A stretch of 64,000 bases of DNA from Flectonema sp. DT1601 (GCA_964019425.1 OZ025828.1:496001-560000); one strand, 5' to 3'. Positions 51,075-63,048 are shown, numbered from the stretch's first letter. Made by a program: numbers and translations. The notes: generated by a model from the letters alone, not told the origin.

Positions 51075-54000
51075 ATGCCGTACAACGTTGACCAGCTATT
51101 TGAAGGAGATGAGGACCCCGCAATACGTTGTGATGCGTGCGAGTACCCACATACTGAATACTGTGATGTGACGGGATTCCTTCATGAGAAACTAAGATCT
51201 CCGGGATATGGGTTTCGAAAAACAAAAAAATGGATTCCGACGACAAGAACAGCAGCGGACATTGAAGGTTCAAAAAAACAATTTTTAACATCACTGGCGA
51301 GAGAGATGAGGGTGCCGAAGAGCAACATAAAGTTGAAAAAAATGGTCCCAATGTACCTATCGGTTACTTCTCCTAATAATTGCACCGAATGCGGAGGGTT
51401 TTACAGACTGAGAACTACCTCAGCAGAAAAATATGACGAACACTCAATAAATGAAAATAAGAATATAGCAAAGACCCCTGCAATGTTAAATAGTAATCCT
51501 TATTGGGAGATGGGAACAGAGGCATCTAAGAAATATTTATTTATGTCTCAAGATACAAGATGGGTAATATCGACCACCCTTGATTATGGACCGTTTCTTA
51601 TATGTTCAGAGTATGATGGATGTAAGACACCATTACAAGTTCAAAGTTGGGCAACAAACTCATCGAAAGGGTTCAAAACAGATTTCGAAGTATCATTCCT
51701 CGCAGTTGGTAGCACCGCTCTCAAACCTACTGAAATTGCAGCATTTCTAGAAGTTGAGATCTACGAAAAGGATTCATCTGCTGCTATGAAAATACTTCGA
51801 AACGACCTTCAGAAGGCACTCGAAGTCCCTGAAGAAATCTTTTATGGAATACCCGGAGAACCCGCCCCACCGATACCAAATTATTATGTTAACGAAAAAG
51901 TTATGGTTCGAGACGATACGACCCATGATTTCTGGAGACCCGGAATAGTAGTTGGATTTCAGCATAATACTGTCCTAGTCAGACCAGAGGGAGAACAAGT
52001 AAAGTGGTATGGACAATATACTTGGAAAAATATTGCGAAACACCAAATACCAGCTGACTATATTCGTACTGGAGGTAGATATTTAATAAAGGAAAGTGAT
52101 GGTTCTTTTTTACCAATATCGGTAATTGGTCCGTCAGAATCCGACCCTTATTGCTATTCCTGTTTGACTGGTTCTGGTGAAATTCGAGATCCGGTTGAAA
52201 AATCAAACCTGTTTCAAATTGACATAAAAAAAGGAGATCGACCTGAAAAATTTCTCCCTGGTGAAGACTACCTGTCACGTGACCATAATGGTAAATATTT
52301 TCCAATACGAATTCTCAGTCAAGTTCCCAACGATCCAACTTTCTACAAATGTAGAGTCTTTGACGGCTCTCCCGAAGGGAAGATTTGGGAACGAACTCAC
52401 GAGTATGTACATCTTTTTATATATAAACACTCATGGTGCCAATATCGAACAGCAGTGTTCCCCTGGTGGCAATTCGAATTGAAAGAGGAAAGAAAGAAAC
52501 TAAAAAAAAACAAAACAACAGATCAAACATTCACTCTCGTGATGGTCTTGCAGCTAAAGTTGCAACATGGAAAAGTCAAAATGCGGATCCCAAAGCCAAT
52601 AAAGAAGAGCCTTATAATATTAATGCGGAATTCTCAAAGGGAGAAATTGTAGAAGTGCGAGACAGAGATGACGAAACATGGTTGGTTGGTGAGGTTGTGG
52701 ATTTAAATTTGAAGAAAGAAATTTCAACCAAAAACCGAATTGATGGAGCGACCACCTGGGCTCGAACAATCTACGCACCACTAGTGATGCCCGATGCCTG
52801 GAAGAATCGAGAGGGTCAACAACCGTTCGATTTTAAACAAATTCGTAAAATACAAGTCCCAAACCAAATCCCTGATGTACCAGGTATGAACTTCCCTTTT
52901 ATAAATTACATCGACCGTGAAGTAGTGTAGTTAACACATTGGAACTGTGTTCTGTTTCAGTTGAGATGTGTTAGTAGAGCTGCTTCAACAACAGTCCTTA
53001 ACTCCTGTGTACTGGTGGTCTCCTCTATTCAGATTGTACCAAATGACTTGGAGTTGATGACTATCTGAATGGTGTTGGATATTTATAACTTTGCGAATTC
53101 GTAGTAACAATTCCTCTGAATAATACAAAACTAATAAACAGGATCACGAAGGGCAGTAATTGTCGGTATCTCGTACTACTCAGACGACGTCGTTACTGAA
53201 AATTCTCCAATGGCGGCGAGAGCACTGGCAACAATGCTATCAGAGTATGGTTTTACAGGAGATACTCGTCTTCTCTGTGATGATAACTCACAAAATATGC
53301 CAACAAAAGATAGAATAGAAACCGCTCTGAACTGGCTAGTATCAGGAGCGAAGACTGGGGATGCTCTGTTTTTTGCGTTTATTGGAAAGGCAGTTGGGCT
53401 TATGACCGAACCTACGACTCCACAGAATTGTTTATTACCCGTCAATTACGAAGAATCGGGTTCCATAACTGAAAAACAACTACTGAATGCATTCTTAAGC
53501 AGAGCGGAAGCAGGAGTCAAAGTGACTATTTTATTAGACACTGTTGGATCAGTGTCAATGTGGGACTTACCGAGTTGCTTAACAGTCACAGGAAATGGTT
53601 CTGTAATGTGTTCTGCAGGTCCTCATCAAGATCATAAAATAAAATGCAGTCTGACGGTCGTATCAGGTAGACCAACAGACTACGAGGTACCAACACAACC
53701 TGGTCAACTGACATATGCGTTTATTGATCAGTTGAGGAATATTAATGAACCTTCAATTCACAGTATGTTACTATCGATGGGAAACACTTTAGATGGGATC
53801 ACTAACCCAACTGTCATTTTAACTGACGCCTTTGAACCAGAATCAGGAAGGGTCCTCGGGTTAATGTCTCGTCAATTCTATCTTGGATCACTACCCAGAT
53901 GGGAACTTAAAGAAAATACACCTATCCCGCATAAAGTCAGAATCCGAAATTGTGGAGAAGAGACTGCCGATGGGGATTACAATTTACGTCGCACTGGTAA

Positions 54001-56068
54001 AATATTAGTACCGACCTGGTCTAACATTAAGGATACGCGCTACAAAATTGTTTGGGATTCTGGCCACTGGTGGATAATTCGTGACTTCGGAATGGCAATA
54101 TCCTATTTATACCAGAGCGTTAAAAATAATGAATTGTGTCCACCGGTATCTCCAACGGAATGGACCAACATCGAAGGAAAATCACCCACACCAAGACTCG
54201 AACTTGTTCATTCTGGCATAGCAGGAGCTTGTGATGCTGCACCAGCAAACGAGCAAGAAGCGACGTTAAAGAAAGATTTTAAGAGAGGTAATCTATCATA
54301 CTATAAAGGAACAGAGATTACAGCAATCCCTGGTTCATTCGAAAAGAAAGTAGTTTTCTGGGTACGGATGCATGATGGAACGTGGTTTAGTGGTGTTCCA
54401 GAGTCTTATATTGATTTTACACCAAAGGAACCTCTTTATCAAGTTGGTGACTACGTAACTGTACGTGACAGTGAAGAAGAAGATTGGTTGGTAGGAAAGG
54501 TCGTAAGAATTGGTAAACAAGGAAAACCGTACGTCAGACCAGAAAGCGAAGTTCATGTCAGGTGGGACAGGCAATCTGGGTATTTCTTTAAGCACATTGG
54601 ACGACTTGAGATTGGGGGTAAATTCGAAGGAAAAGATGTCGTAGGAGCGTGGTTTCCGATAACAATCACAGCAAAGAACCCTGATGGAACATTCAGTGTT
54701 GTTGTGAATGATAATATCTTCCCTCAGAGGGAATGGTTTGCTGTACATCCTCAGAATATGCGAAGACTTAGAAAGAGTGTCACTCATCCAGCATTAAAAC
54801 GAGAAATGAAAGCTTGGCGATCACAAGCAGGTGCTCAAATGCCAATACCAGAGTCTGAAATAGACACAGAGTGGCTTCCTCCACCTGCTGGGTCATTTCC
54901 AGTCGGTACTCTTGTTCAAGTTAAGGATATGATAACGGACAGATGGCTTTCGGGTATGTAAATCTTTATATTGATTATTTCCTATTTTTTCTCTTTATAA
55001 TAAAAACCAACCAAATCAGGAATTGTCAAGAGCATTGACCCTACTGGTCACCCATTAGTTCAACCAGATGCATGGGTAGAAAAAACTAGCTCTCAGAGTG
55101 GTCCTTATCGATGGAGGTTTATTGAAATGCAACCACCTCCAGAACAAAAAGAAGATAAAGACGAATCTGTAAAGGATGATAAACCATGGCCATCATCTCA
55201 AGTTAAAAAGTTACAATTAAATGTTCCAAATCACAGTATTCTATGTCCACATAGAAAGGTCAGATGTGTTCGATTTACGCCAACTAAGTTACGTGATATC
55301 GATGCCGAGTGTGTGTCATTGTGTTGCTTTCAATTAATAACATCAACATACCATGATTATCCCAATCCAAAAATATCTGAAGCGCTTGAGTACACTGGTA
55401 GGAAACCAGATCCTGAGCATCCGGCAATAGCGGCATCACAGGTTTCGTATAAATATTGGAAATGTGGATTTCCAGCGAGGTTGGTTCTAACTTTAAAAGA
55501 ACCACAATACCTATGTGGTTATAGATTATTCACAAGTAAAGAAGGACCAGAATACGATCCCATCTCGTGGACTGTTGAAGTAGCTGATGCAGTTGGAAGT
55601 GGATGGATTCCTTGGGATGAAGTAACTGATGACGATCCTGTTGACCTTCCTCCATTTGAAAGACTTTCCTGGACTCGAACATACCGACCAAAACCTTGGA
55701 ATGTAGGATCTAATACTTGTGAGTTGACCAGATGTAAATTATTAAGAGATCTCAAAGGGATTTATTCTATTAAAGGAACACAGGAAGATAGACTTCACGG
55801 TCATCCTGTGTACTGTAATTCAGAATCAAAATCCTCAATATACTTATCAGCTGGTAACTGTTGGATGGTTTCTCTTTCAGAAGACCCAGCTAACAGCAAT
55901 GCAACAAGTGGATTGTTGAGGGCTACTGACGCGTCTGGTCCTCCAGAGCTTGCTGCAGATTGGTACATGTATGGAGTTGACATCACACTCGGATCTGACC
56001 CAACTCCAGGTTGGGTTCATGACCCTGACATTAGCGTCTCTACATTGGTTGATGTAGATGAAATATAG
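51075..56068 (+). CDS. 1516-aa multidomain protein with a catalytically dead caspase-like domain
   Basis: Four exons by my reading: 51075-52402, 52522-52883, 53142-54953, 55020-56068; all phases agree and exon borders fall on GTATG and CAG. Four copies of an SH3/Tudor-like unit with VRDxxxxxW (about 272, 481, 997, 1151; for example VGDYVTVRDSEEEDWLVGKV) tie the exons into one gene. At about 565-700 lies a caspase-fold domain: RRAVIVGISYY, KTGDALFFAFIGKA where metacaspases have FHYSGHG, and VTILLDTVGS where they have the DxCHSG cysteine. Both catalytic residues are gone. The C-terminal part has an F5/8-type (discoidin-like) domain at about 1260-1395 (YRLFTSKEGPEYDPISWTVE) and a final beta-rich unit. 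No signal peptide. Probably a scaffold. If the intron 2 splice is wrong, the caspase part would be a separate gene lacking a start. Confidence 0.75.
52403..52521 (+). other. Intron 1 of the pseudo-caspase gene (119 nt)
   Basis: Donor GTATGT, acceptor AACAACAG, phase 2. Joins RTHE to SNIHSRDGLAAK and continues the second frame. Confidence 0.85.
52884..53141 (+). other. Intron 2 of the pseudo-caspase gene (258 nt)
   Basis: Donor GTATGA, acceptor CTAATAAACAG, phase 1; joins VPG to SRRAVIVGISYY. An alternative donor at 52917 (GTGAAG), also phase 1, would keep 11 more residues. The longest intron seen in the window. Confidence 0.7.
54954..55019 (+). other. Intron 3 of the pseudo-caspase gene (66 nt)
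   Basis: Donor GTATGT, acceptor CCAAATCAG, phase 1. Joins TDRWLSG to IVKSIDPTGHPL and completes the fourth SH3-like unit. Confidence 0.9.
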
Positions 56069-56464
56069 CCCAGCATCACTGCTATTGTTTTATTACTTTT
56101 CGATAATACTAATTTATCTCTTCCTCTCCTCGATATCGAGATCGGAGGTACCTTTTTATTATGTTCTGAAGTCTGTATTCTTACTCTCATAGAAAAAAAA
56201 TATATTTAAGAAAGATAAATAGATTATTAGCCTTACATACCAGTAGTATCTACTACTGTGTGCGCACAGACACCAATCGTTATTATCCTCTTCACCAGTG
56301 ACAAAAATCAATAAGAAAATGAGGATGGATAATAGGAGAGAATAAACCAATCTTGGATGGAATTTACAACACGAAGGATTCTTGTCATTGTAAACTGTCG
56401 TTTGAAACTATCACTCTCTCTCCCCCTCTCACAGTTTGTTGGAACGGAATAAATAAAAAAAGAG
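56069..56464. other. Spacer, no gene
   Basis: AT-rich; ends CTCTCTCCCCCTCTCACAG followed by a 27-nt leader before the next start, a strong pyrimidine-AG acceptor. Confidence 0.6.
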
Positions 56465-59016
56465 ATGAGGGTTTTATCGAAGATAATAAACAGAGATGAA
56501 ATGGTCATGATTTGGAGTGCAAGTGGGAAAACACCTCTCGACAGATGTGATTTTATACAACGATACGAAATAGAAGAAGACAGAGACAGTATGATGTTAA
56601 CAATTGGTGAGTCAAGTGGAGTAGGTGACAAAGTGTTTGAGAAGATATCACTGTTAGAAGAAAATGTCCACATGCGACAAGTATACTATGAAATGGGTGT
56701 CAGTTCACTAGTCAGCAACTTAACATCAAAAAGAAATGGAGCACAATACATTATCCTTGATGGGTCATCACTAACACGGCGATACCTACACAGAGGAATT
56801 CGGGGTAACGGAATAGCCTCAGCAGCTCTACAACAGTTATTCACTGAAATAGTCGCACTTAACCAAAGCGATTCATCATTCGTGTGGACTGTACGAGTTG
56901 GTGCTGTTTGTGTTCAGGGTGATTCAATTACAGACCTGATGTTAAAAAATAAATCCCACGCACGAATTATAAAACCCACGACGTGTCAATTCACTGGAAC
57001 AATAGTATTTAATGGCCAACGATTAGTACATGCGGAGAATCTAGAGGATGCAATTAGTTTAAGTGATTCACTTTGTCAACAGGGATGTCATCGTGATGGT
57101 CATACCGTCATATCATTCTGTGTTGAGGCATACACAGTAGCATCTACAACAAAGGTTCATAACAGCCCAACATATGCTCAATGGTTGAATTTTGTATCCT
57201 TGGGGATCGATCCTCCTAAGGCAAACTTTCGAGAAGCAATCTACACTTGTCTCGCACGTCTTGGGAAAACAGGTGTTGCTGGTTGGCATGGGAACAAAAT
57301 GAGTCATTTTTTAAAGTCAGCATTTGTTCCACCTGCGAATACTCTCTGTGACTCTGTACTGTTGTCTTTACTAACACAATATGGTCCAGTAACTCAAGGT
57401 CTTCGTACTAGTAGTCCAGTTACAGATACTTACAGAGAAGCATTAATGTATGCTGGCCTTGCATCTCATATATCAGTAGTGAAAGGATTAGTTGATTCTT
57501 ATTTTAAAACAAATATTCAACCGATTTCTGATTCATTTTCTGAATCATCAATTCACAGTCACAGTGGACCTGGAAACTCAAGGAATGCTCTGCTTGGATG
57601 GGATGGAGGTGTGAGAAATGCTTTATCATCGAGACAAACTCTAAACCCAAGCGTGACTCCCCAAACATTATCTCCTCAGCAGTTGAACTTCGGAGATCGA
57701 TTGACTTCCACAGAACAACTGCCAAACACAAATAGAACATCAATTCAAGTTCCCTCTCACTATCTCGCCCCGGCTGAACCCGAAGATGAAGAGGACCCAT
57801 ACGAACTTGATGACGGTGGAGGTCACATTGTTAAGAAAAATGGAATAAACGTCCTAAGCCCTGAAGAGTTCTACGCCGCGAATGAAGTCCACGAACGAGA
57901 AAAAGTCAAAAAGAGTCGTCGAGACAGAATTCATAAAAAACTTGCGAACGCTTCTATTGCCGAGAGACAATCTCCAACAATGAAGTTTGAGAATTTTAAT
58001 TCAATGAAAATACCAGTCGAGAGCACTCCTGCTGGCATACCAAATTCAAAAAAGGCAACACCCCTCACAAGTAAAAGCATCAAAGGATCTGAGGACTATA
58101 AACAACTTCGATTGGAGTTTGATATGTACCAGCGTGTGATGGATAAAACAGTTCTACGACTTCGTAATGATATATTAAATTTACAACAGAATGAACAAAT
58201 ATTAAAAACCGATTTTAATAAAAAAATAAGAATTTGGAAGAAGGAAAGACACGAACTACACCTCTCAAATCGAGAGCTAAGAAGTGCCACCAAAAGGGTT
58301 CAAGAATTAGAATCTCACAGGTCTCAATTGCAAGGTGAATTTCATGAAGAATTAGTTAAGCTTGATAGAAGGCAGCAATTACTTGTTCAAAAACAGTATT
58401 TAAATACGCAATCAGCAACTCCACAGAACGTTACATCTGAGAATAATTTTCTTCAGCGTCGTATTGGTGAGCTTGAGTCTGAATTATCGACTTTAAAAAC
58501 TTCACAATTCAACGAAAAACTATCTCATGAACAACAACAAGCAGAGTGGAACGCTCCGACAGTCAGCACCATTTCACCTTCTCCACGACAGAGTATTATT
58601 GACATACCCGAGACTCTTGGTGACATAAAGTCTGTTGTCAGTGAATCAGCTCCTGGTACTCGCAGGGCGTCAATTGCTGCTTCTCATCATCCTCATTCAC
58701 ATTCTCGAAGACAACGTAGACGTAGTAGCTCAACTTCAGTAGAGGCCGAGGCACTCACATCTGCTCTCAGTAAAATAGCTGAAGATCAAGGTCATATGTC
58801 TCCTGAGCCTAAACCCGAACAGATGGTTTGGTTTTTGTTGTTTTCTTTTACATCTTTAAAAAAGTGTGCAAAGGGAAAAAAAATAAAAATAAAAAAATAC
58901 AGCCACCACCAATTCCCATTGTGAAGAACCAACATCGATCAACATTACGAAGAGGGGGTGTCAGCAGCGTTCCTTCTAGTCCGGATACAGCTCCTCTTGT
59001 GCCTCCCGGATTATGA
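56465..59016 (+). CDS. Kinesin-like protein with a degenerate motor domain
   Basis: 824 aa from exons 56465-58825 and 58903-59016. Residues about 60-360 follow the kinesin motor in order: VYYEMGVSSLVSNL (kinesin VYxxxxxPLVxxxL), the P-loop place YIILDGSSLTRR, GNGIASAALQQLFTEI (GPGIIPRALxDLFxxI), VRVGAVCVQGDSITDLM (VxVSxxEIYNExxxDLL), FVSLGIDPP at the DLAGSE place, LARLGKTG and GNKMSHFLKSAF (LGxVI, DSKLTRLLQDSL), then YREALMYAGLASHI (xETLSTLRYASRA). The Walker lysine of GQTGSGKT and DLAGSE are lost, so no ATP-driven motility is expected. A coiled coil at about 540-650 and basic, Ser-rich linkers follow. Likely a non-motile cytoskeletal adaptor, like other pseudo-kinesins. A further 3' exon near 59092-59140 cannot be excluded. 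Confidence 0.75.
58826..58902 (+). other. Intron of the kinesin-like gene (77 nt)
   Basis: Donor GTTTGG, acceptor AAAATACAG, phase 0; joins PKPEQM to PPPIPIVKNQHRS. Without splicing the frame runs into low-complexity sequence and a stop. Confidence 0.8.
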
Positions 59017-59200
59017 TAGGCGTATTGTTTTATTATGTATAACAGAGTTTAGTTGTTGTTGTTGTTTTTTTCTTTTTTTTTTGATAGAAACCTTTGATAG
59101 ATGAAATAGAACCTGAAGTATTAGAATATAATTTTCGATGAGCCCATTTCTTTTCTTCCACTTTTCAAATTATTATTATTTTCCTTTAGGTCAGCCCCAA

Positions 59201-60559
59201 ATGACTGAGGGCTACCTAGACAAGTGGAAGTCTTCTTATTTTAAACAAGAAGATGGATCGATTGATGCTGAGGTTGACAGACTGCGAGAAGTAGAAATGA
59301 GAATTCAACGTTGCCAAGGAACAATGGAAAAACTTTCTGGAAGAGTTGGTGATTGCGAACACCGAACCGATGCTTCAACAAAGTTGGTTCAACTAACTCA
59401 ACAATATTCAGAAAAAAGTGCTGAGGAATCCACCAACGTATTACGAAAGCAAGACGACTTGATCAGGAAAATAGCATCTGAGATGGAAGACCTATCACTT
59501 CATAAATCAATTAATGTCGCACCATCTAACATAAACATCCCACAACTTAGACAAGACATGATGGATGACATAAAAACAGAAGTGAAATTAGCAGTTCAGC
59601 AAGAGCTAAAACACGTAACGTCACAAGTAACTCAAAGTATGCTTGATTTACACAACGATATGCAAGCTTTGCGTGGTTACATCACTACTGAAGTGAGGAA
59701 TGTCACGTCTTACTGCGACAATAAAATAGAATCAATTTCCTCAAGCTCAGTAAAGAATCACCACGACAAGGACAATGAAATCTTTAAGAATTCTGTTATT
59801 TCCAACGTCAACGCGTTGCAACAACACTGCAGATCGCTCGATGAGAAGGTTGCCGAAACTAAAAATGCTTTTAGAGAAATGAGAATAGACGAAAAATTAT
59901 CGGAGTTTGCATCTCTGAAAACTGATTTTGCTTCTCACGTTCAATCATACAGAGACACGTTAGATAGACAGGGAAAGAGAGCTGCGGATACCTCTGTTGC
60001 TATACAACAGTTGGTCGAAATGACTGAAACAAGTAGAGCTTCGTTAGGAACTGAAATGTCAAATATCAAAGACTGGGCTCTAAGATGTCTTCAGAGACTT
60101 CGTAAACGAACAGAAGCAGCAGTTCACGACACTCGATTACTTAAAGATGACATGAATTCATTAAAGGCTACTGTTGGTCAATCAAATGCTCAACAAGAAC
60201 GTCAACACCACGTAATGTCTGAGTTAATAAATCAACAATCTGGTAAAGCTGTCATCCTAGAGGACATTATCGACAGAGAGTTGGCTACAAAACGAACTCA
60301 CTCGTCAAGGTTACGATCATCGTCAGATGAAGAGCTTTTCAATTTCAAGCAGCCGAAATCTAGAGATCCGTCTCCGTTTTCATTAAATCCCGAACAGCGT
60401 TCAGCAGCACTGAACACAAAATACGCAGCTATGAAAAGCAAGTTAGAATGCACACATAAAAAGTTAGCAAAAAGCTGCCGAGCTGACAAAACTGATGAGA
60501 AACGATACTCTAAGCGAAGACAACACATAGCTTCCCAATTACATGACGTTGCATTTTGA
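59201..60559 (+). CDS. Coiled-coil protein, function unknown
   Basis: 452 aa from the ATG 12 nt after TATTTTCCTTTAG, a clear acceptor-like site; 21 codons ahead of it in the same frame are pyrimidine-tract translation and not protein-like. Almost wholly helical with heptads: VDRLREVEMRIQRCQGTMEK, LRQDMMDDIKTEVKLAVQ, LDLHNDMQALRGYITTEV, WALRCLQRLRKRTEAAV, and a basic Ser-rich tail (about 395-452). It lies 185 nt behind the kinesin-like gene; a shared cytoskeletal role is possible but unproven. Confidence 0.75.
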   Translation: MTEGYLDKWKSSYFKQEDGSIDAEVDRLREVEMRIQRCQGTMEKLSGRVGDCEHRTDASTKLVQLTQQYSEKSAEESTNVLRKQDDLIRKIASEMEDLSLHKSINVAPSNINIPQLRQDMMDDIKTEVKLAVQQELKHVTSQVTQSMLDLHNDMQALRGYITTEVRNVTSYCDNKIESISSSSVKNHHDKDNEIFKNSVISNVNALQQHCRSLDEKVAETKNAFREMRIDEKLSEFASLKTDFASHVQSYRDTLDRQGKRAADTSVAIQQLVEMTETSRASLGTEMSNIKDWALRCLQRLRKRTEAAVHDTRLLKDDMNSLKATVGQSNAQQERQHHVMSELINQQSGKAVILEDIIDRELATKRTHSSRLRSSSDEELFNFKQPKSRDPSPFSLNPEQRSAALNTKYAAMKSKLECTHKKLAKSCRADKTDEKRYSKRRQHIASQLHDVAF

Positions 60560-60882
60560 AGATTAGTGAAAAAAATAGTTGACAAGTTGTTCTGTTTTAT
60601 TTGTTTTTGATAGTCCTCTCCCCTCCACTCCCCATAGAAATAGACTAGCTTTGGTTCTTGAGTTGAGTTTTTTTTATTTTATTTTATTTTCAATTTAAAA
60701 AAAAAATAATAATAATAAAAAAAAAAAACAAAACAAACCCTTGGGATAGATGAATGAATCGTTAACTCTCTTTGATTTGATTCATTTTATTGTTAAGTCT
60801 TTTCCCTTCAAAATAAAAACCATATTTGCAAAAAAAAAAAAAAAAAAAAAAAATACAAACAAACAAACAGAGTAACACTAAA
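60560..60882. other. Spacer, no gene
   Basis: A runs near 60708-60730 and 60830-60853, a short CAAA repeat, then ACAAACAG followed by 13 nt of leader. Confidence 0.6.
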
Positions 60883-62772
60883 ATGTCTGCGCCACGAGTT
60901 TTTTGGAATTATTGTAAGATACGGTTGTTACAACTCGGATTAAAAAAAGGATTAATTTGGGGAACAGGAACTATCCTCACCACTGGAGGAATTGTCTTAG
61001 ATGCTCCTGGTGCTGCTTCACGTAGGAAAGGTGCGCATGTTGTTCCGTTACCAGCGTCAGAGGGGTTTAAAGATCCTTTTTTCGAAGACCTACTCGACGA
61101 TACAGAAATAATAACAACAAACGAATCAGTCGAGTGGCTAAATAAAAGTATAGAACCAATGTTTCCTTATCTTGAGGCGGGTTTGAGAAAGTTCTTATTA
61201 GAAAATGTTCAACCATTAATAAGACAAAAAGTACCTATTGTTGGAAACCAACTCAGCCTTACAAACATCTCTCTTGGTGAGGTAAGACCCAAATTGGGAC
61301 CTGTGCATACTAATCTTGATTCAGAGAATGATACCGTGGAACTCATTGTTGAAGTTGACTACGAAGGAGATTTGACTCTCGATTTAGATGCTGGTTTAGC
61401 CTCAGCATGTATCGGATCTGTCTCTTTACATGGAGAGTTGCTATTAGGTTTTGGACCTCTCGTAAATAAAGTAAATCCAATCGGAGGAATGGAAATAACT
61501 TGCCTAAACTTACCTCAATTTGAAGTAGAATTGACAGCTAAAGGACTACTGTTGGATTACTTCTCAATTCCTAATCTTTACAGCGCTTTAAAAACTACCG
61601 TTGATGAGGTATTTTGTGCTCTTTTGGTGAAACCCAACAACATATACGTTCCTTTTACATCACACGGTTTCGATATTACTAAGGCAAAATATAAAGAACC
61701 TCTGGGCATACTTCGCCTTGAGGTATTAAAAGGTGAAAGCATGTCTAAAATGGTTTCCTCACCGAAGCCTTATATAAAAGCTCAAGTTGGTGCTTCTCAG
61801 TGGTTCTCTGAAACAAAACATGGAAATACTCCTGTGTGGAGCGGGTTGAATGACGATCATGTAAAAGAATTCTTAATATATCATCCAAAGCAATCTATGC
61901 AAATTGATATGTACAATAAACAAGAATTTATGGTTGATGACCATATCGCTACTGCTTCTGTTGAATTGAAAGATTTGAGAGGTGAGCAAATGAAAATCCC
62001 ACTTCGAACACCAACAGGTGCACCAACACCAGGAAAACTAATGGTGAATGCTCACTGGTATCCAGTCGGAAGTACTGTTTCTGAATTGGGTAAAACAAAA
62101 TCGTTTTTAGAGCCATCAGTTCACCCAAGTAGACAACTCTTATCAATGAGAGTTGATAGAGCAAGTGGAAGTAATCTGGGACAGGGTCCTCATACAGTTC
62201 GAGTCTCAGTTGGTGATAAAATAATATCAACAACAAAAGGACATTCTCCACAACTACCGCGTATTTTAGCAAAAAAAGATCATCTTATTGAAGTGGCCAG
62301 GAGTCTTCACAAAGCTGAAGTCGATCCAGCACGAGCATCAGAAATTCTGGGAATATCAAAAACTGACTACAGAGAATTTAGAGATCAGCAAAAGGCATAT
62401 GACAGCCAACCTCTTCCTGCTCGTAATCCTGAAGTTGAGTACAAGTCTCAAGTAAAATGGGGTGAATTTGTTATCAGAAATGCAGCTGAGCAGGCAACCG
62501 CACAGAACCCCCAATTTGAACAAATTTTACACTCCCCGATTAACTACTCAGAAATTATCACTATTGAACTTGTAGGTAAAGAAGTTGTTAACGGAAAGAC
62601 TACTGAACGTGTTGTAGCTGCGAATACTTTCCCTCTTAAGAATGGTCAAGGTCCTTACAAGATAGGTGATTGTACTGTTCATGGATCAATTGAGATTAAA
62701 GATTTCTTAATGAACAAGTCATTCAGCGGACATGCTACAAAAGGTGAAACCATAAAGACAGCATCGGCTTAA
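60883..62772 (+). CDS. SMP-domain and C2-domain membrane tether (extended-synaptotagmin/tricalbin-like)
   Basis: 629 aa from the ATG after ACAAACAG; an upstream in-frame ATG would add a poly-Lys stretch coded by an A run. Residues about 19-43 are weakly hydrophobic (GLIWGTGTILTTGGIVLDAPG), possibly the ER hairpin anchor. SMP domain about 80-257: ESVEWLNKSIEPMFPYLEAG, LSLTNISLGEVRPKLGPV, VELIVEVDYEGDLTLDL. C2 domain about 274-395: GILRLEVLKGESMSK, PYIKAQVG, TPVWSG, FMVDDHIATASVELKDL. Calcium-binding Asp residues look incomplete, so lipid binding may not need calcium. The C-terminal 230 residues are unassigned. Family role: lipid transfer at ER contact sites. Confidence 0.88.
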   Translation: MSAPRVFWNYCKIRLLQLGLKKGLIWGTGTILTTGGIVLDAPGAASRRKGAHVVPLPASEGFKDPFFEDLLDDTEIITTNESVEWLNKSIEPMFPYLEAGLRKFLLENVQPLIRQKVPIVGNQLSLTNISLGEVRPKLGPVHTNLDSENDTVELIVEVDYEGDLTLDLDAGLASACIGSVSLHGELLLGFGPLVNKVNPIGGMEITCLNLPQFEVELTAKGLLLDYFSIPNLYSALKTTVDEVFCALLVKPNNIYVPFTSHGFDITKAKYKEPLGILRLEVLKGESMSKMVSSPKPYIKAQVGASQWFSETKHGNTPVWSGLNDDHVKEFLIYHPKQSMQIDMYNKQEFMVDDHIATASVELKDLRGEQMKIPLRTPTGAPTPGKLMVNAHWYPVGSTVSELGKTKSFLEPSVHPSRQLLSMRVDRASGSNLGQGPHTVRVSVGDKIISTTKGHSPQLPRILAKKDHLIEVARSLHKAEVDPARASEILGISKTDYREFRDQQKAYDSQPLPARNPEVEYKSQVKWGEFVIRNAAEQATAQNPQFEQILHSPINYSEIITIELVGKEVVNGKTTERVVAANTFPLKNGQGPYKIGDCTVHGSIEIKDFLMNKSFSGHATKGETIKTASA

Positions 62773-63048
62773 GACGACTTTGGTTTCTTTTTTTTAAGAA
62801 AAAAGTATTCCTTTACGTACAGTGAGCTGATGCTTGCTTGTAAAGAATATGTTATTATTTATGTACAGAGACAACGACCGTCTTCTTCCGATGGGCTTGT
62901 TGCTTTGCTAATAGTTGAGTTACCTCTTCTTTTACTATCCCTCAGAGCATTGCAGTAATCTTATTGTTTTTAGTGATCGATGCGTAGTAGTGTACTTTAT
63001 GTGTGATTACAATGTATTTCTTTAAAGCTACCCGTCACACAACCCAAT
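62773..63048. other. Spacer, no gene
   Basis: Short AT-rich spacer; GTATTTCTTTAAAG lies 21 nt before the next start and looks like an acceptor. Confidence 0.55.

Noticed and set aside
59092-59140. Extra 3' exon of the kinesin-like gene (KPLIDEIEPEVLEYNF after TTTGATAG)
   Set aside because: The acceptor looks usable and the peptide is protein-like, but no good donor is found before the stop at 59016; left as an open possibility.
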